Of a DNA stretch of 64,000 bases, positions 17,398 through 26,413 are shown piece after piece (position 1 is the stretch's first letter; each line of letters starts with the position of its first letter). Where the stretch lies: positions 274,810-338,809 of the forward strand of contig NZ_PGVE01000017.1 in the NCBI RefSeq assembly GCF_002860255.1, read 5' to 3'. Below the pieces are notes generated by a model. That model made no database searches, had not been told where the DNA came from, and saw only the letters and a list, made by a program, of their open reading frames with translations. Both the position numbers and the translations under genes were made by a program. Source of the DNA: Neobacillus cucumis. Lineage in GTDB: Bacteria; Bacillota; Bacilli; Bacillales; Cytobacillaceae.

Positions 17398-18423
17398 GTG
17401 CTAAAAATCGCCGTGATTGGACTCGGAGATGTTTCAAGTATTCATATAAACGCCATTAATCAACATCCTAACGCCAGGTTAGTGGCTGTTTGTGATATTG
17501 ATATCAAACGTAAAGCGATCGTACCTAGCGTAAATTTTTATTCAAATTATAAAGATATGCTAGAAAATGAAATGCTGGACTGTGTTCATATTTGTTTGCC
17601 TCATTACCTTCATTATCCGGTGACTAGAGCCTGTGTGGAAAAGGGGATTCATGTTTTTCTTGAAAAGCCATTGGCATTGAATACTGAAGAGGGATTGGCA
17701 CTAGTAAGACTTGAAGAGGAAAACAAGGACCTAAAAATAAATGTGTGTCTTCAAAACCGTTTCAATGAATCATTTGAAATGCTTCAATCGATGGTTGATA
17801 GCGGCAAATACGGCAGCATCAAAAATATTAAGGGTTTGGTCTCTTGGGCAAGACCAAAATCTTATTATGATGATAATCCTTGGAGGGGGAAGCAGAAGTA
17901 TGCCGGTGGAGGAGTGATGATTAATCAATCCATTCATACCTTAGATTTAATCCAGCTCCTTGGAGGTGAAATTGATCGTATAAGAGGCTCTATAGATCAG
18001 TTGCTAGATTATGGAGTTGAAATAGAAGACACTGCAACAGCTAGAATTCATTTCAAAAATGGGACGAAAGGATTCTTTTTTGCCACGATTGCCAATGGAA
18101 ACAATTCCAGTGTTGAACTACAGGTCATTCTTGACGGACAAAAACTAACCATAAAGGACAGCATTCTATACAAGCAAAATGAAATGGGGAAAAAGATAGA
18201 ATTGATTGAAGATACAAAGATGCCAGGCTCCAAATTCTATTACGGCGCCAGTCATTTAAAATTAATTCATAAATTCTATCAAAGTATTATTGAAAACACC
18301 CAAGATTATGTCCATGCCAAAGATGCCCTTCCTTCGCTCCGGATGATTGACATGATCGTTAAATCTTCTGAAAACAAACAAGAAATAAAAATGGAAAGTT
18401 TAGAAGCACTATTTAATAAGTGA
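17398..18423 (+). CDS. Gfo/Idh/MocA family oxidoreductase (first of three)
   Basis: A 341-residue NAD(P)-dependent sugar or polyol dehydrogenase. The N-terminal Rossmann fold starts KIAVIGLGDVSSIHINAINQ, with EKPLALN near residues 92-98, the conserved Glu-Lys-Pro of the family. The C-terminal alpha/beta substrate domain has GGGVMINQSIHTLDLIQLLGG near 169-189, with the usual catalytic His. GTG start after AAAAGGAGAGG; the overlapping ATG one frame over meets a stop at once. It opens a four-gene cluster with a TIM-barrel isomerase and two more dehydrogenases, suggesting breakdown of an inositol-like or unusual sugar; the substrate is not known. Confidence 0.9.
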   Translation: MLKIAVIGLGDVSSIHINAINQHPNARLVAVCDIDIKRKAIVPSVNFYSNYKDMLENEMLDCVHICLPHYLHYPVTRACVEKGIHVFLEKPLALNTEEGLALVRLEEENKDLKINVCLQNRFNESFEMLQSMVDSGKYGSIKNIKGLVSWARPKSYYDDNPWRGKQKYAGGGVMINQSIHTLDLIQLLGGEIDRIRGSIDQLLDYGVEIEDTATARIHFKNGTKGFFFATIANGNNSSVELQVILDGQKLTIKDSILYKQNEMGKKIELIEDTKMPGSKFYYGASHLKLIHKFYQSIIENTQDYVHAKDALPSLRMIDMIVKSSENKQEIKMESLEALFNK

Positions 18424-18473
18424 GTGATCACAAGATTTCTTATTTATGCGATAAATAAAAGGGAGAGAGCAGG

Positions 18474-19235
18474 ATGAGAAATAAGTTTGCTTCACAATTG
18501 TTTACGGTAAGAGAAGAATTAAAAAGGGGTATTAGACCCGTATTCAAAGAACTAAAGGAAATGGGATGGGCTGCTGTTCAATTGTCTGCGTTACCACCCG
18601 GATATGATCCAGAAGAAGTTGCGGCAGCACTGAAGGAAAACGATCTAAAAACTGCCGGTATCCATATTTCCATTGATCGGCTGTCATCCGATCTTGATAG
18701 TGTCCTAGATGAAGTAAGCTTATATCAAACAAAAGATATTGTCTGTCCCTTTCTCCCAGACTATTTAAGAAACCATGAAGGCTATCAAAAAGTGAAGACA
18801 TTCTTGAATGAAATTGCCATTCAAGCACCAGGATATCGCATCAGTTATCATAACCATGCCTTTGAGTTTGAAACAGAAATAGAAGGGAAATCTTCGTTAG
18901 AGTATCTCTTAGAACCAATAGCCGACAATAAAATTTTAGCAGAAATTGATGTATTCTGGGTGAAAAAAGGCGGTAGAGACCCTTTATCATTTCTTCAGCC
19001 TTATGCCAATAGAATGCCGATTATTCATTTAAAGGATATGACCATGGATGAACGACAGACGTTTGCTGAAATCGGAACAGGTGCCATTGAGTTTGCTCCT
19101 ATCCTCGACTGGTGTGAAAAATCAGGAGTCGAATGGTACGCAATAGAACAAGATGTCTGCCCAGGCAACCCAATGGACAGCCTTCAAAGAAGCCTAGAAA
19201 ATCTAAAATTATTACTAAAGCAATTTCAAAAATAA
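18474..19235 (+). CDS. Sugar phosphate isomerase/epimerase (TIM barrel)
   Basis: A 253-residue protein of the xylose-isomerase-like TIM barrel family (IolE/IolI-type isomerases and dehydratases). Metal-binding residues fit SYHNHAFEFE (about 123-132), EIDVFWVKKGG (about 157-167), IIHLKDM (about 183-189) and a late Glu in YAIEQD (about 222-227). Such enzymes handle keto-sugar or keto-inositol intermediates produced by Gfo/Idh dehydrogenases, which flank it on both sides. Good GGGAGAGAG ribosome site. Confidence 0.88.
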   Translation: MRNKFASQLFTVREELKRGIRPVFKELKEMGWAAVQLSALPPGYDPEEVAAALKENDLKTAGIHISIDRLSSDLDSVLDEVSLYQTKDIVCPFLPDYLRNHEGYQKVKTFLNEIAIQAPGYRISYHNHAFEFETEIEGKSSLEYLLEPIADNKILAEIDVFWVKKGGRDPLSFLQPYANRMPIIHLKDMTMDERQTFAEIGTGAIEFAPILDWCEKSGVEWYAIEQDVCPGNPMDSLQRSLENLKLLLKQFQK

Positions 19236-19293
19236 ACACAGCATTTAATCAATAAACAAATAGATTAGGATAAAGAAAAAGGAGTTGAGAATT

Positions 19294-20457
19294 TTGGATA
19301 CGGTTAAGATTGGCATTATCGGAATAGGCAATATGGGCAGTTCACATGCCATTTATCTAAACAATAAAGAAGTGGACGGAGCCTTACTAACAGCAGTGTG
19401 TGATCATAACCCAGAGAGATTACAATGGGCTAAAGAAACCTTAGGGAAGCAAATTCAAACATTTGATGATACGGACTCATTTTTTGAATTCGCAGACATT
19501 GATGCAGTCATTATCGCAACCCCGCATTATGATCATCCATCATTGTCGATTAAATCCCTTGAAAAAAATCTTCATGTGCTGGTGGAAAAGCCTGTTGGTG
19601 TCTATACCAAAAATGTCCGTGAATTAAATGAAGTAGCGAAAAGAAGCGGAAAAGTATTTGGCATTATGTTTAACCAACGTACCAATCCTTTATATCAAAA
19701 GCTAAGAGAGCTGGTTCTAGGCGGAGAGTTAGGAGAAATCAAGCGGACGAATTGGATTATCACTGATTGGTACCGCTCTCAAAGTTATTATGATTCAGGC
19801 GGCTGGCGGGCAACTTGGGCCGGTGAAGGAGGCGGTGTCCTTTTAAATCAGGATCCGCACCAGCTTGATTTATGGCAATGGACGAGCGGATTAATGCCCA
19901 AACGAGTCCGTGCGTTTTGTGGGTTTGGGAAGTTCCATGATATCGAGGTAGAAGATGATGTAACAGCTTATGTGGAATATGAAAACGGAGCAACAGGTGT
20001 TTTTGTTACTTCTACAGGGGACGCACCTGGAACCAATCGCTACGAAATATCAGGCGATCGGGGAAAATTAGTGGTGGAAGATGGAAAGTTAACCTTTTGG
20101 CGATTAACCCAATCAGAAAGACAATTTAACAAAGAATATAAAGGCGGCTTTGGTGAGCCAGAATGCTGGAAAATTGATATCCCGATTAAAGGAACAGCCA
20201 CTCAGCACAAAGGGATTACCACTAACTGGATTCAAGCGATTCGTTATGGTTCTGAATTGATTGGACCTGGTGTAGAAGGAATTAAAGGATTAGAGATTTC
20301 CAATGCCATGCATTTATCTGCTTGGATTGATGATTGGGTTGAACTTCCAATCAACGAGGAACTTTTCTATTCCAAATTACAAGAAAGAATCAAGTCATCA
20401 ACTTTTAAAAAGAAGGAAGCCGTAAACCGGACACTTAATGTTCAAGGAACTCATTAA
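19294..20457 (+). CDS. Gfo/Idh/MocA family oxidoreductase (second of three)
   Basis: A 387-residue dehydrogenase with Rossmann loop GIIGIGNMGSSHA, VEKPVGVYT near residue 95 (Glu-Lys-Pro motif) and GGGVLLNQDPHQLDLWQWTS near 180-199, which contains the His expected in the active site. I chose TTG 19294, nine bases after the GGAG at 19281-19284; a TTG at 19285 directly abuts it. The late WKIDIPI region and C-terminal extension are longer than in the first copy. Second dehydrogenase of the catabolic cluster; substrate unknown. Confidence 0.9.
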   Translation: MDTVKIGIIGIGNMGSSHAIYLNNKEVDGALLTAVCDHNPERLQWAKETLGKQIQTFDDTDSFFEFADIDAVIIATPHYDHPSLSIKSLEKNLHVLVEKPVGVYTKNVRELNEVAKRSGKVFGIMFNQRTNPLYQKLRELVLGGELGEIKRTNWIITDWYRSQSYYDSGGWRATWAGEGGGVLLNQDPHQLDLWQWTSGLMPKRVRAFCGFGKFHDIEVEDDVTAYVEYENGATGVFVTSTGDAPGTNRYEISGDRGKLVVEDGKLTFWRLTQSERQFNKEYKGGFGEPECWKIDIPIKGTATQHKGITTNWIQAIRYGSELIGPGVEGIKGLEISNAMHLSAWIDDWVELPINEELFYSKLQERIKSSTFKKKEAVNRTLNVQGTH

Positions 20458-20502
20458 AAAACTATATGCTGAAGGGTAATTTAACGAACGGAGTTGTTAA
20501 AG

Positions 20503-21597
20503 TTGGATAAACGAGACGGAATGAATTATGCACCAAAAGGAAAGGTGAATCATGTGGTAGGAAAGGGCGAATTCCCCTTTGCAGCGATTGGTTTAGATCA
20601 TGGTCATATTTATGGAATGTGTAACGGGTTAATCGAAGCTGGAGGAGAACTAGTTTCTGTATATGATCCCGACCCTGAAAAGGTAAAAAGATTTTGTAAC
20701 ACCTATCCGAACATCATTGCTGCAGTATCCGAGGAGGAAATTTTACAAGACCCTTCCATTAAACTTGTTGCCGGAGCAAGTATTCCTTCCAACCGTTGTG
20801 CTTTGGGCTTAAGGGTACTTGATGCCGGGAAACATTATTTTGTTGATAAACCGGGTTTTACTAAACTGGAACAAATCGAAAAAGCCAAACAAAAACTATC
20901 TGAAACAGGGTTGAAATGGGGCATCTATTACAGTGAACGTCTGCATGTCGAAAGTGCCGTTTTTGCTGGACAATTAATTGAACAAGGGGCGATTGGCCGG
21001 GTAGTTCAGGTTATTGGAATGGGTCCGCACCGCGCGAATCCCGGCAATAGACCTGATTGGTTTTTTGATACAGACTATTATGGAGGAATCTTGTGTGATA
21101 TAGGAAGTCATCAAGTGGAACAATTCCTACATTATGCTGGTGCTAAAGATGCAAAAGTTTTACATAGTAAAGTAGCGAATTACAACTTTAAACAATATCC
21201 CAAATTTGAGGATTTCGGGGATGCCACTCTTGTAGCTGACAACGGAGCGACCTTCTACTTCCGCGTGGATTGGTTCACTCCAGATGGACTTGGTACGTGG
21301 GGCGATGGACGTGTATTTATACTAGGAACAGATGGGTATATCGAAATTAGAAAGTACATTGATGTCGCCAGGGAACCTCATGGAGATCAATTATATCTAG
21401 TAAATCATCAAGGTGAAAAACATTATCAGCTCTCTGGTCAGGTAGGCTGTCCATACTTTGGCGAATTCATACTAGATTGCTTGTATGGTACTGAAAATGC
21501 TATGACACAAGAGCATGCTTTTAAAGCAGCATCCTTATGCATTGAAGCACAAGAGAAAGCTATCAGAATTGAGGCTGCTGATCGGTCTGTTGTTTAA
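20503..21597 (+). CDS. Gfo/Idh/MocA family oxidoreductase (third of three)
   Basis: A 364-residue member of the same family but more divergent. The N-terminus lacks the classic GxGxxG and instead reads FAAIGLDHGHIYGMCNGLIE; VDKPGFTKLEQ near residue 118 has Asp in place of Glu in the usual EKP. GGILCDIGSHQVEQFLHYAG near 188-207 gives the substrate-domain His. This resembles the uncharacterised Gfo/Idh branch found beside sugar isomerases. Start TTG 20503, nine bases after the ACGGAG. Last gene of the cluster; the terminator at 21616-21665 follows. Confidence 0.87.
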   Translation: MDKRDGMNYAPKGKVNHVVGKGEFPFAAIGLDHGHIYGMCNGLIEAGGELVSVYDPDPEKVKRFCNTYPNIIAAVSEEEILQDPSIKLVAGASIPSNRCALGLRVLDAGKHYFVDKPGFTKLEQIEKAKQKLSETGLKWGIYYSERLHVESAVFAGQLIEQGAIGRVVQVIGMGPHRANPGNRPDWFFDTDYYGGILCDIGSHQVEQFLHYAGAKDAKVLHSKVANYNFKQYPKFEDFGDATLVADNGATFYFRVDWFTPDGLGTWGDGRVFILGTDGYIEIRKYIDVAREPHGDQLYLVNHQGEKHYQLSGQVGCPYFGEFILDCLYGTENAMTQEHAFKAASLCIEAQEKAIRIEAADRSVV

Positions 21598-21615
21598 TTG
21601 GTTGTATTAATCATC

Positions 21616-21665
21616 AAAAAACTGGCTCAGAAGTGTTGGTTTCATGCCTTTTGAGCCAGTTTTTG
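21616..21665. terminator. Bidirectional terminator between sugar cluster and DUF438 gene
   Basis: Thirteen-base-pair stem AAAAACTGGCTCA/TGAGCCAGTTTTT between converging genes. Confidence 0.92.
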
Positions 21666-21674
21666 TTATACATG

Positions 21675-22904
21675 TTAATTAAGAATACGCTTTTCCCCTT
21701 GAATTTCCTGTATTGAACTAATATTTTGAGTGAATTCAAGTGTACCAACATACCCACCGTTTTCATCTCTTACTGCAAAATATCGAATATATACATATTT
21801 ATCTTTAAACTTAATATAAAAATCTTCACAGTCTTTTAGACCTGATTTAAATTCTTGTAATAATTGTTCAACGACATGAACACTTTTTGGCGGATGGCAG
21901 TTTTGAACCGTACGCCCAATGACGGCTTTTGTTCGGGCAAAGATTCTTTCTTTCCCGTGAGAGAAATAACGAACCACATCATCTAGGTCGATAAAAGTAA
22001 TATCTACTGGCAAATGATTTAACATGAGCTCCAACTGCTTTAGTGATAGAATACCAGTTTCCAAGCGAATGTACCCATCGGTTAAGGCATTTTCTTCAAT
22101 AGATTTGCGTTCCGGCTTCCATACACCTGCAGGTCCTGTTAAACAAAAACCAATCTCATCACTTTCATGAGCAATTTTGACCCATTCGTCTTCCGTTAAG
22201 GTCTGCAGGGCCATAGGAAATAAGATGTTTTCTTCTTTAAAGATCATTTCACTGACTTCCCGGATCACAAAGTAGATCGAATCGATTACGGATTGTTTTT
22301 CACCGTTATAATTGGTTAATTTCTCTTTTGCCTCTTTAATTGCTGCACGTATTCCGTCATCTACTCCCCACATGACCTGAGTAGGACCCATAATTCCGTA
22401 TTTTTCTAAATAAGGGAAGAGCAAATTTTCTTTACGGCTATAATGCTTATCAATATCTAGTAATAGATTTAAATCTTCTAGAAGCTTAAACTTGTTTTCG
22501 TCACTGTCTTCTTTTTCAAACCGGTCGAAATGTAACTGCAGTTTGAAGTTTAGTAACCTATCAATCTTTGTATTTTCTAATTTAAAGGTATCAATAGGAT
22601 GCCCTGGTTGTTCTTCGGGCTTATTGGAACGATGAATTTCCTCGATTGAGCCTTTAAAAATAGCCGTATGGACCGAACATAAGCGCTGTACTTCTTCAAC
22701 CGGAATGCCTTCTTCTTCCATAAGAGCTTGTTCTAATTTAGATATCTCTGCTACAGAAATATTACCGGCGGCTTCTTCAAATCGAGCCTTTACTTCCTCC
22801 ACACTTTTTCCGTTGTGTAAGTCTTTAATAATTTCTTTTAATACCGTTTGCCGCTCTGATGGAGTAATTGTTTCTTGCTCACGGTTATTAATCATTTCAC
22901 TCAT
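21675..22904 (-). CDS. DUF438 protein with hemerythrin-type and PAS domains
   Basis: A 409-residue cytosolic protein. Residues about 10-75 form the DUF438 domain, residues about 105-235 a hemerythrin-like helical bundle with His and Glu residues (HFDRFEKEDSDENKF, DKHYSRKENLLFPYLEK, FKEENILFPMALQTL), and the C-terminal 110 residues a PAS-like domain (TFIDLDDVVRYFSHGKERIF, then YVGTLEFTQNIS). Hemerythrin domains bind a di-iron centre and sense or handle O2 or NO; such proteins are proposed to act in nitrosative stress or iron-centre repair. Start ATG 22904 has GAGGAG upstream. It follows the DUF1858 gene by 16 bp behind an Fnr-type palindrome. Confidence 0.88.
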   Translation of the reverse strand: MSEMINNREQETITPSERQTVLKEIIKDLHNGKSVEEVKARFEEAAGNISVAEISKLEQALMEEEGIPVEEVQRLCSVHTAIFKGSIEEIHRSNKPEEQPGHPIDTFKLENTKIDRLLNFKLQLHFDRFEKEDSDENKFKLLEDLNLLLDIDKHYSRKENLLFPYLEKYGIMGPTQVMWGVDDGIRAAIKEAKEKLTNYNGEKQSVIDSIYFVIREVSEMIFKEENILFPMALQTLTEDEWVKIAHESDEIGFCLTGPAGVWKPERKSIEENALTDGYIRLETGILSLKQLELMLNHLPVDITFIDLDDVVRYFSHGKERIFARTKAVIGRTVQNCHPPKSVHVVEQLLQEFKSGLKDCEDFYIKFKDKYVYIRYFAVRDENGGYVGTLEFTQNISSIQEIQGEKRILN

Positions 22905-22920
22905 CCTGCATTCTCCTCTG

Positions 22921-23145
22921 TTAGTTAATTGTAAATCCATTTTCCCTAAATGTTTCCATAACTTTTTCTAAAGAAATACCTTTCACTCGGCAGCCATTTG
23001 GAATAGTCATGATACGGCCAGCCGTTTTTAACATATTTGGATTTGTTATATTTTCAAAACCAGTTTCCTTCATGATTGGAATGATTTCAGGATACTCAGT
23101 ACATAATTGATAGACTGGGAGTTGGATATTTATTACTTTTGACAT
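22921..23145 (-). CDS. DUF1858 domain protein
   Basis: A 74-residue protein matching DUF1858, the small helical domain also found at the N-terminus of ScdA/RIC iron-sulphur-repair proteins: INIQLPVYQLCTEYPEIIPI, then GFENITNPNMLKTAGRIMTI. Start 23145 lies eight bases after AAGGAG; ATG 23148 is an alternative. First gene of an operon with the DUF438 hemerythrin protein. The Fnr-type palindrome at 23215-23232 lies about 70 bp upstream. Function not established; a role in oxygen- or NO-linked repair is inferred. Confidence 0.85.
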   Translation of the reverse strand: MSKVINIQLPVYQLCTEYPEIIPIMKETGFENITNPNMLKTAGRIMTIPNGCRVKGISLEKVMETFRENGFTIN

Positions 23146-23188
23146 CATTTTCACTCCTTGATAGAGGGTGATAACTCTTCTCAATAGG

Positions 23189-23232
23189 AATATAACACAG
23201 CTATACATTTAGAATTGTGATTGGAATCACAA
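23189..23232 (-). promoter_or_regulatory. Fnr-type operator and promoter of the DUF1858-DUF438 operon
   Basis: TTGTGATTGGAATCACAA (23215-23232) contains the exact Bacillus Fnr consensus half-sites TGTGA-N6-TCACA. A TATATT -10 on the minus strand (23189-23194) gives a start near 23182, which puts the palindrome centre about 41 bp upstream, the class II activation position of Fnr/Crp proteins. Confidence 0.75.
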
Positions 23233-23465
23233 ACAAAATAATTAAATACGCAGTTGTTAAAATTATGTGAATTTAGAGCTTCAATCTGACGGGGATAGAT
23301 AGAGGGGAGAAGAACAAAAAAGTAATCATTGAACATTCGAATGTGACATGCATTTATTTCATACAAATAAATAAATCTTAGAATATTCAAATCGTTGATC
23401 AACAACCAATGGCAAATTTTTTAAAAAATAAGGAGGCCACAAGAATATTACAGGAGGGGGTTAGT

Positions 23466-23939
23466 ATGAAATTCACGATACAGTATATTCCTCTTAATAA
23501 AATCAAACCTGATGTATCAATGAAAATAACAGAACACATAAAAAAGCTCCAACGGTTAATGTGGGATTGTATGTTTGTGTTGGTTGTCAGAAAAAATCGA
23601 AAGGATGGCAGTTACATTATTGTTAGCGGTCAAGATCGATTTGAATCCATAAAAAAACACACGAAAAACATTTATGCACCTTGTATAGTCGATAAAAGTA
23701 ATTCTCCTCGAATGGTATCGTGGCTTCATCGTATACGAAACAAACAACCCCTTGATGACTTTCCGTTACTACCACCAAGCTGGTCCATTGTTCGATCCTT
23801 TTTGAAACAAGAGCCCCGTTTTAAAAAACTATCCCGTTCCGAACAAATTAGAGTTTTACTTATAGCGGCACGATACAAGAAAACGGTGATATATGCTATG
23901 AAGACCACTGTGGATGATATTATAAGAAGTTACAAATAA
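23466..23939 (+). CDS. Small ParB/Srx-like domain protein
   Basis: A 157-residue basic protein. The N-terminal half resembles the ParB/sulfiredoxin fold: IQYIPLNKIKPDVSMKITEH, then GSYIIVSGQDRFESIKKHTK, like the LxxIxP and GxxRxxA regions of ParB-type domains. The C-terminal helical part is not recognised. There is no ParA or plasmid partition context here, so a chromosome-partition role is not supported. Start 23466 has a strong AGGAGGGGG site; an upstream ATG at 23409 lacks one. Ends at terminator 23971-24013. Confidence 0.65.
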   Translation: MKFTIQYIPLNKIKPDVSMKITEHIKKLQRLMWDCMFVLVVRKNRKDGSYIIVSGQDRFESIKKHTKNIYAPCIVDKSNSPRMVSWLHRIRNKQPLDDFPLLPPSWSIVRSFLKQEPRFKKLSRSEQIRVLLIAARYKKTVIYAMKTTVDDIIRSYK

Positions 23940-23970
23940 AACAATCTTAATAAGAGGTATAATAAAAAGT

Positions 23971-24013
23971 AAAAAGCCACAAGAAATCATAACTTGTGGC
24001 TCCTTTTATTTTG
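23971..24013 (+). terminator. Intrinsic terminator after ParB-like gene
   Basis: GCCACAAG/CTTGTGGC stem with a nine-base loop, then TCCTTTTATTTT. Confidence 0.88.
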
Positions 24014-24094
24014 GAATAGGCGGATGAAATAGGATCACTACATTAACACTTTACAAATTACCTTCTTGGGAGTAATATCTTTTTCATAAGAAAA

Positions 24095-24235
24095 ATTAAA
24101 TAAAGGCCTAATCCCATTAGGGAACGGAGGACCCAATTTTTGGGGGTTAATTCTACATTGTAGAAGGGATGTTCAACTCTTTCGCCATCCTACCCGTCAG
24201 CTAACTTCGTCGGCTAAAGCGAAGGAGGTCAAGAG
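24095..24235 (+). promoter_or_regulatory. ydaO-type c-di-AMP riboswitch upstream of kimA
   Basis: Conserved ydaO/yuaA leader segments are present in order: AGGGAACGGAGGACCCA (24119-24135), GGGGGTTAATTCT (24142-24154), AGGGATG near 24175, TCGCCATCCTACCCGTCAGC (24182-24201), TAAC, GTCGGCTAAAGCGAAGGAGG (24209-24228). The terminator hairpin follows at 24236-24262. In known cases c-di-AMP binding favours termination, lowering potassium importer expression; the downstream gene is such an importer. About 160 bp between the terminator and the start codon show nothing further. Confidence 0.93.
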
Positions 24236-24262
24236 ACCACCTTATTTAAAGGTGCTTTTTTT
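24236..24262 (+). terminator. Riboswitch expression-platform terminator
   Basis: CACCTT (24238-24243) pairs with AAGGTG (24249-24254), then seven Ts. It lies directly after the c-di-AMP aptamer. Confidence 0.8.
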
Positions 24263-24427
24263 GTACTATCAAAAAAGGCTTCTTTAGTATTGTGGTCTTT
24301 TTATTTTCCAAATTTTAAGAGTTATATAGTTTGGGGGTGTAAATAAGGACAAAACAGGATGTTAATTATTAGATTTCGAAAAAAACAATGAAAAAATGTA
24401 AATGGACTGTTTCAGGAGGAATTGATC

Positions 24428-26251
24428 ATGACATTAAAAAGGTTTCTTTTTGGCCGACCTTTAAAATCTAGTGAAGCGGAAGCAGAAAAAATGCCCATGT
24501 GGAAGGCATTACCCATTCTTTCATCAGATGCCCTTTCCTCAGTTGCCTATGGGACGGAAATGATTTTGCTTGAACTTGCCACTGTGGGGGCGTTTGCGTT
24601 TTCCTTTTCTCTGCCGATTGCGATTGCTATTATTCTTTTAATTACAATTCTAATCGTCAGTTACAGACAAGTGATTGATGCCTATCCGCAAGGCGGGGGA
24701 GCCTATATGGTGGCGAAAGAAAACTTAGGAATGATATGGGGCAGATTAGCTGGCGTTTCCCTATTGATTGACTATACATTAACCGTGGCAGTTTCCATAT
24801 CTGCGGGAGTTTTAGCAATTACGTCCGCATTTCCAGCTGCATTACCTTATATCGTACCCATTGGGTTAATCTTTATCTGGTTCATGGTTTGGATGAACCT
24901 TAGAGGTACATCGGAATCGGGGAACGTATTTGCGTTTCCGACCTATTTATTTATTTTTTGTATGCTGATTTTAGTGGGTAAAGGCTTATTCGACTGGATG
25001 ACTGGCAAGGCACTCGCGGAACACCATATAGCTATTTCAACTGGCTTTCCAGCAGGCTTAACCTGGTTTATATTATTAAAAGCATTTTCATCAGGTTGTT
25101 CTGCTGTTACTGGTGTGGAGGCGATTTCGAATGCTGTTCCACACTTCCGGGACCCAGCCCAACGAAATGCCAAAAAGACTATGCTTACTCTGGGAGTGTT
25201 ATTAGCGATTATTTTTGGCGGGGTAACGGTTTTATCCCAAGCTTATGCTATTCACCCAGACCCATCAGGGACAAAAACCGTTCTATCCATGGTTGCCGAG
25301 GATGCATTCGGACGCGGAGTTATTTATTATATTATCCAAATTTCAACGATGATGATTTTAACTCTAGCAGCTAATACAAGTTTCAATGGCTTTCCAATAT
25401 TAGCTTCAATCATGGCACAGGATAATAATATGCCTCGAATGTTCAGCAATAGAGGTGAGCGTTTAGCCTTCAACTATGGAATTATCACGCTTGGAGTCTT
25501 AGCAAGTATTTTATTAATTATTTTTGGCGGCAGAACCGAAAGCTTAATACCGCTTTATGCGATTGGTGTTTTCCTATCGTTTACGATGGCACAAGTTGGT
25601 CTCGTGATAAAGTGGCGTAAAGAGAAGTCACATGGATGGCAACGGAAAGCATTCATTAATAGTTTAGGAGCTTTAGTGACCTTCTTTGTTGTCATCATTT
25701 TTAGTATTACCAAGTTTGAAGAAGGGGCTTGGATCGTCGTAGTCATCACACCGGTCTTACTCTGGGTGATTACCATGATTAATAAACATTACAAAAATGT
25801 GGCTAAGCAATTAAATGTTGATTTAGCTGAGCCTATTCCAACAACCGATACAATCATCATTATTCCGGTAGCGGGTATTCATAAGGTCGTTGTCTCCACC
25901 ATCGGTTATGCAAAAGCTCTTACACCAAATGTGGTCGCCTTTTATGTGGCTTTTTCACCTGAAGCAGCCAAGGAAATGGAGGAAAAATGGGAAGAATGGA
26001 ATCCAGGTGTGAGATTAGTGGTTGTTGTATCCCGTTACCGTACCGTGATCAAACCGTTAATGGAATTTATAGGACGGATTGAATATCACTTTGGCGAACA
26101 AAAGAGAATTACCGTGCTATTACCTGAATTTTTTACTCGCAAGTGGTGGCATCGTTTATTACACAACCAATCAGCTTTTCGAATCCGAGCTATGCTTTTT
26201 GCACGAAAAGACGTCGTGGTTGCTACGGTTCCATTCCGTTTAAATAATTAA
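24428..26251 (+). CDS. kimA: KimA-type potassium importer (APC family, YdaO homologue)
   Basis: A 607-residue APC-superfamily membrane protein with about 12 helices in the first 440 residues and a cytosolic C-terminal USP-like domain (PTTDTIIIIPVAGIHKVVVS onward). N-terminal signatures MPMWKALPILSSDALSSVAY and YRQVIDAYPQGGGAYMVAKE are those of B. subtilis KimA, a proton-coupled high-affinity K+ importer inhibited by c-di-AMP. The leader carries the matching riboswitch, so control is expected both on RNA and protein. ATG 24428 has AGGAGG eight bases upstream; a TTG at 24422 is too close. Monocistronic, ending near 26350-26400. Confidence 0.92.
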   Translation: MTLKRFLFGRPLKSSEAEAEKMPMWKALPILSSDALSSVAYGTEMILLELATVGAFAFSFSLPIAIAIILLITILIVSYRQVIDAYPQGGGAYMVAKENLGMIWGRLAGVSLLIDYTLTVAVSISAGVLAITSAFPAALPYIVPIGLIFIWFMVWMNLRGTSESGNVFAFPTYLFIFCMLILVGKGLFDWMTGKALAEHHIAISTGFPAGLTWFILLKAFSSGCSAVTGVEAISNAVPHFRDPAQRNAKKTMLTLGVLLAIIFGGVTVLSQAYAIHPDPSGTKTVLSMVAEDAFGRGVIYYIIQISTMMILTLAANTSFNGFPILASIMAQDNNMPRMFSNRGERLAFNYGIITLGVLASILLIIFGGRTESLIPLYAIGVFLSFTMAQVGLVIKWRKEKSHGWQRKAFINSLGALVTFFVVIIFSITKFEEGAWIVVVITPVLLWVITMINKHYKNVAKQLNVDLAEPIPTTDTIIIIPVAGIHKVVVSTIGYAKALTPNVVAFYVAFSPEAAKEMEEKWEEWNPGVRLVVVVSRYRTVIKPLMEFIGRIEYHFGEQKRITVLLPEFFTRKWWHRLLHNQSAFRIRAMLFARKDVVVATVPFRLNN

Positions 26252-26349
26252 ATTAAATTATAAAAACGTCCAATGATGAGCTCCTTCTAAACAAGGGAAG
26301 ATTGAAGTTGCCTCGCTTATGAAGACGAATCTACAAAAAAGTAAATAAA

Positions 26350-26400
26350 CCATATAAAACAAGGGCTCGGAGGTTCACTCTCAGCCCTTGTTTTATATGG
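26350..26400. terminator. Bidirectional terminator between kimA and CDF transporter gene
   Basis: Very strong 18-bp stem CCATATAAAACAAGGGCT/AGCCCTTGTTTTATATGG between converging genes. Confidence 0.93.
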
Positions 26401-26413
26401 TAATTAATACTCA

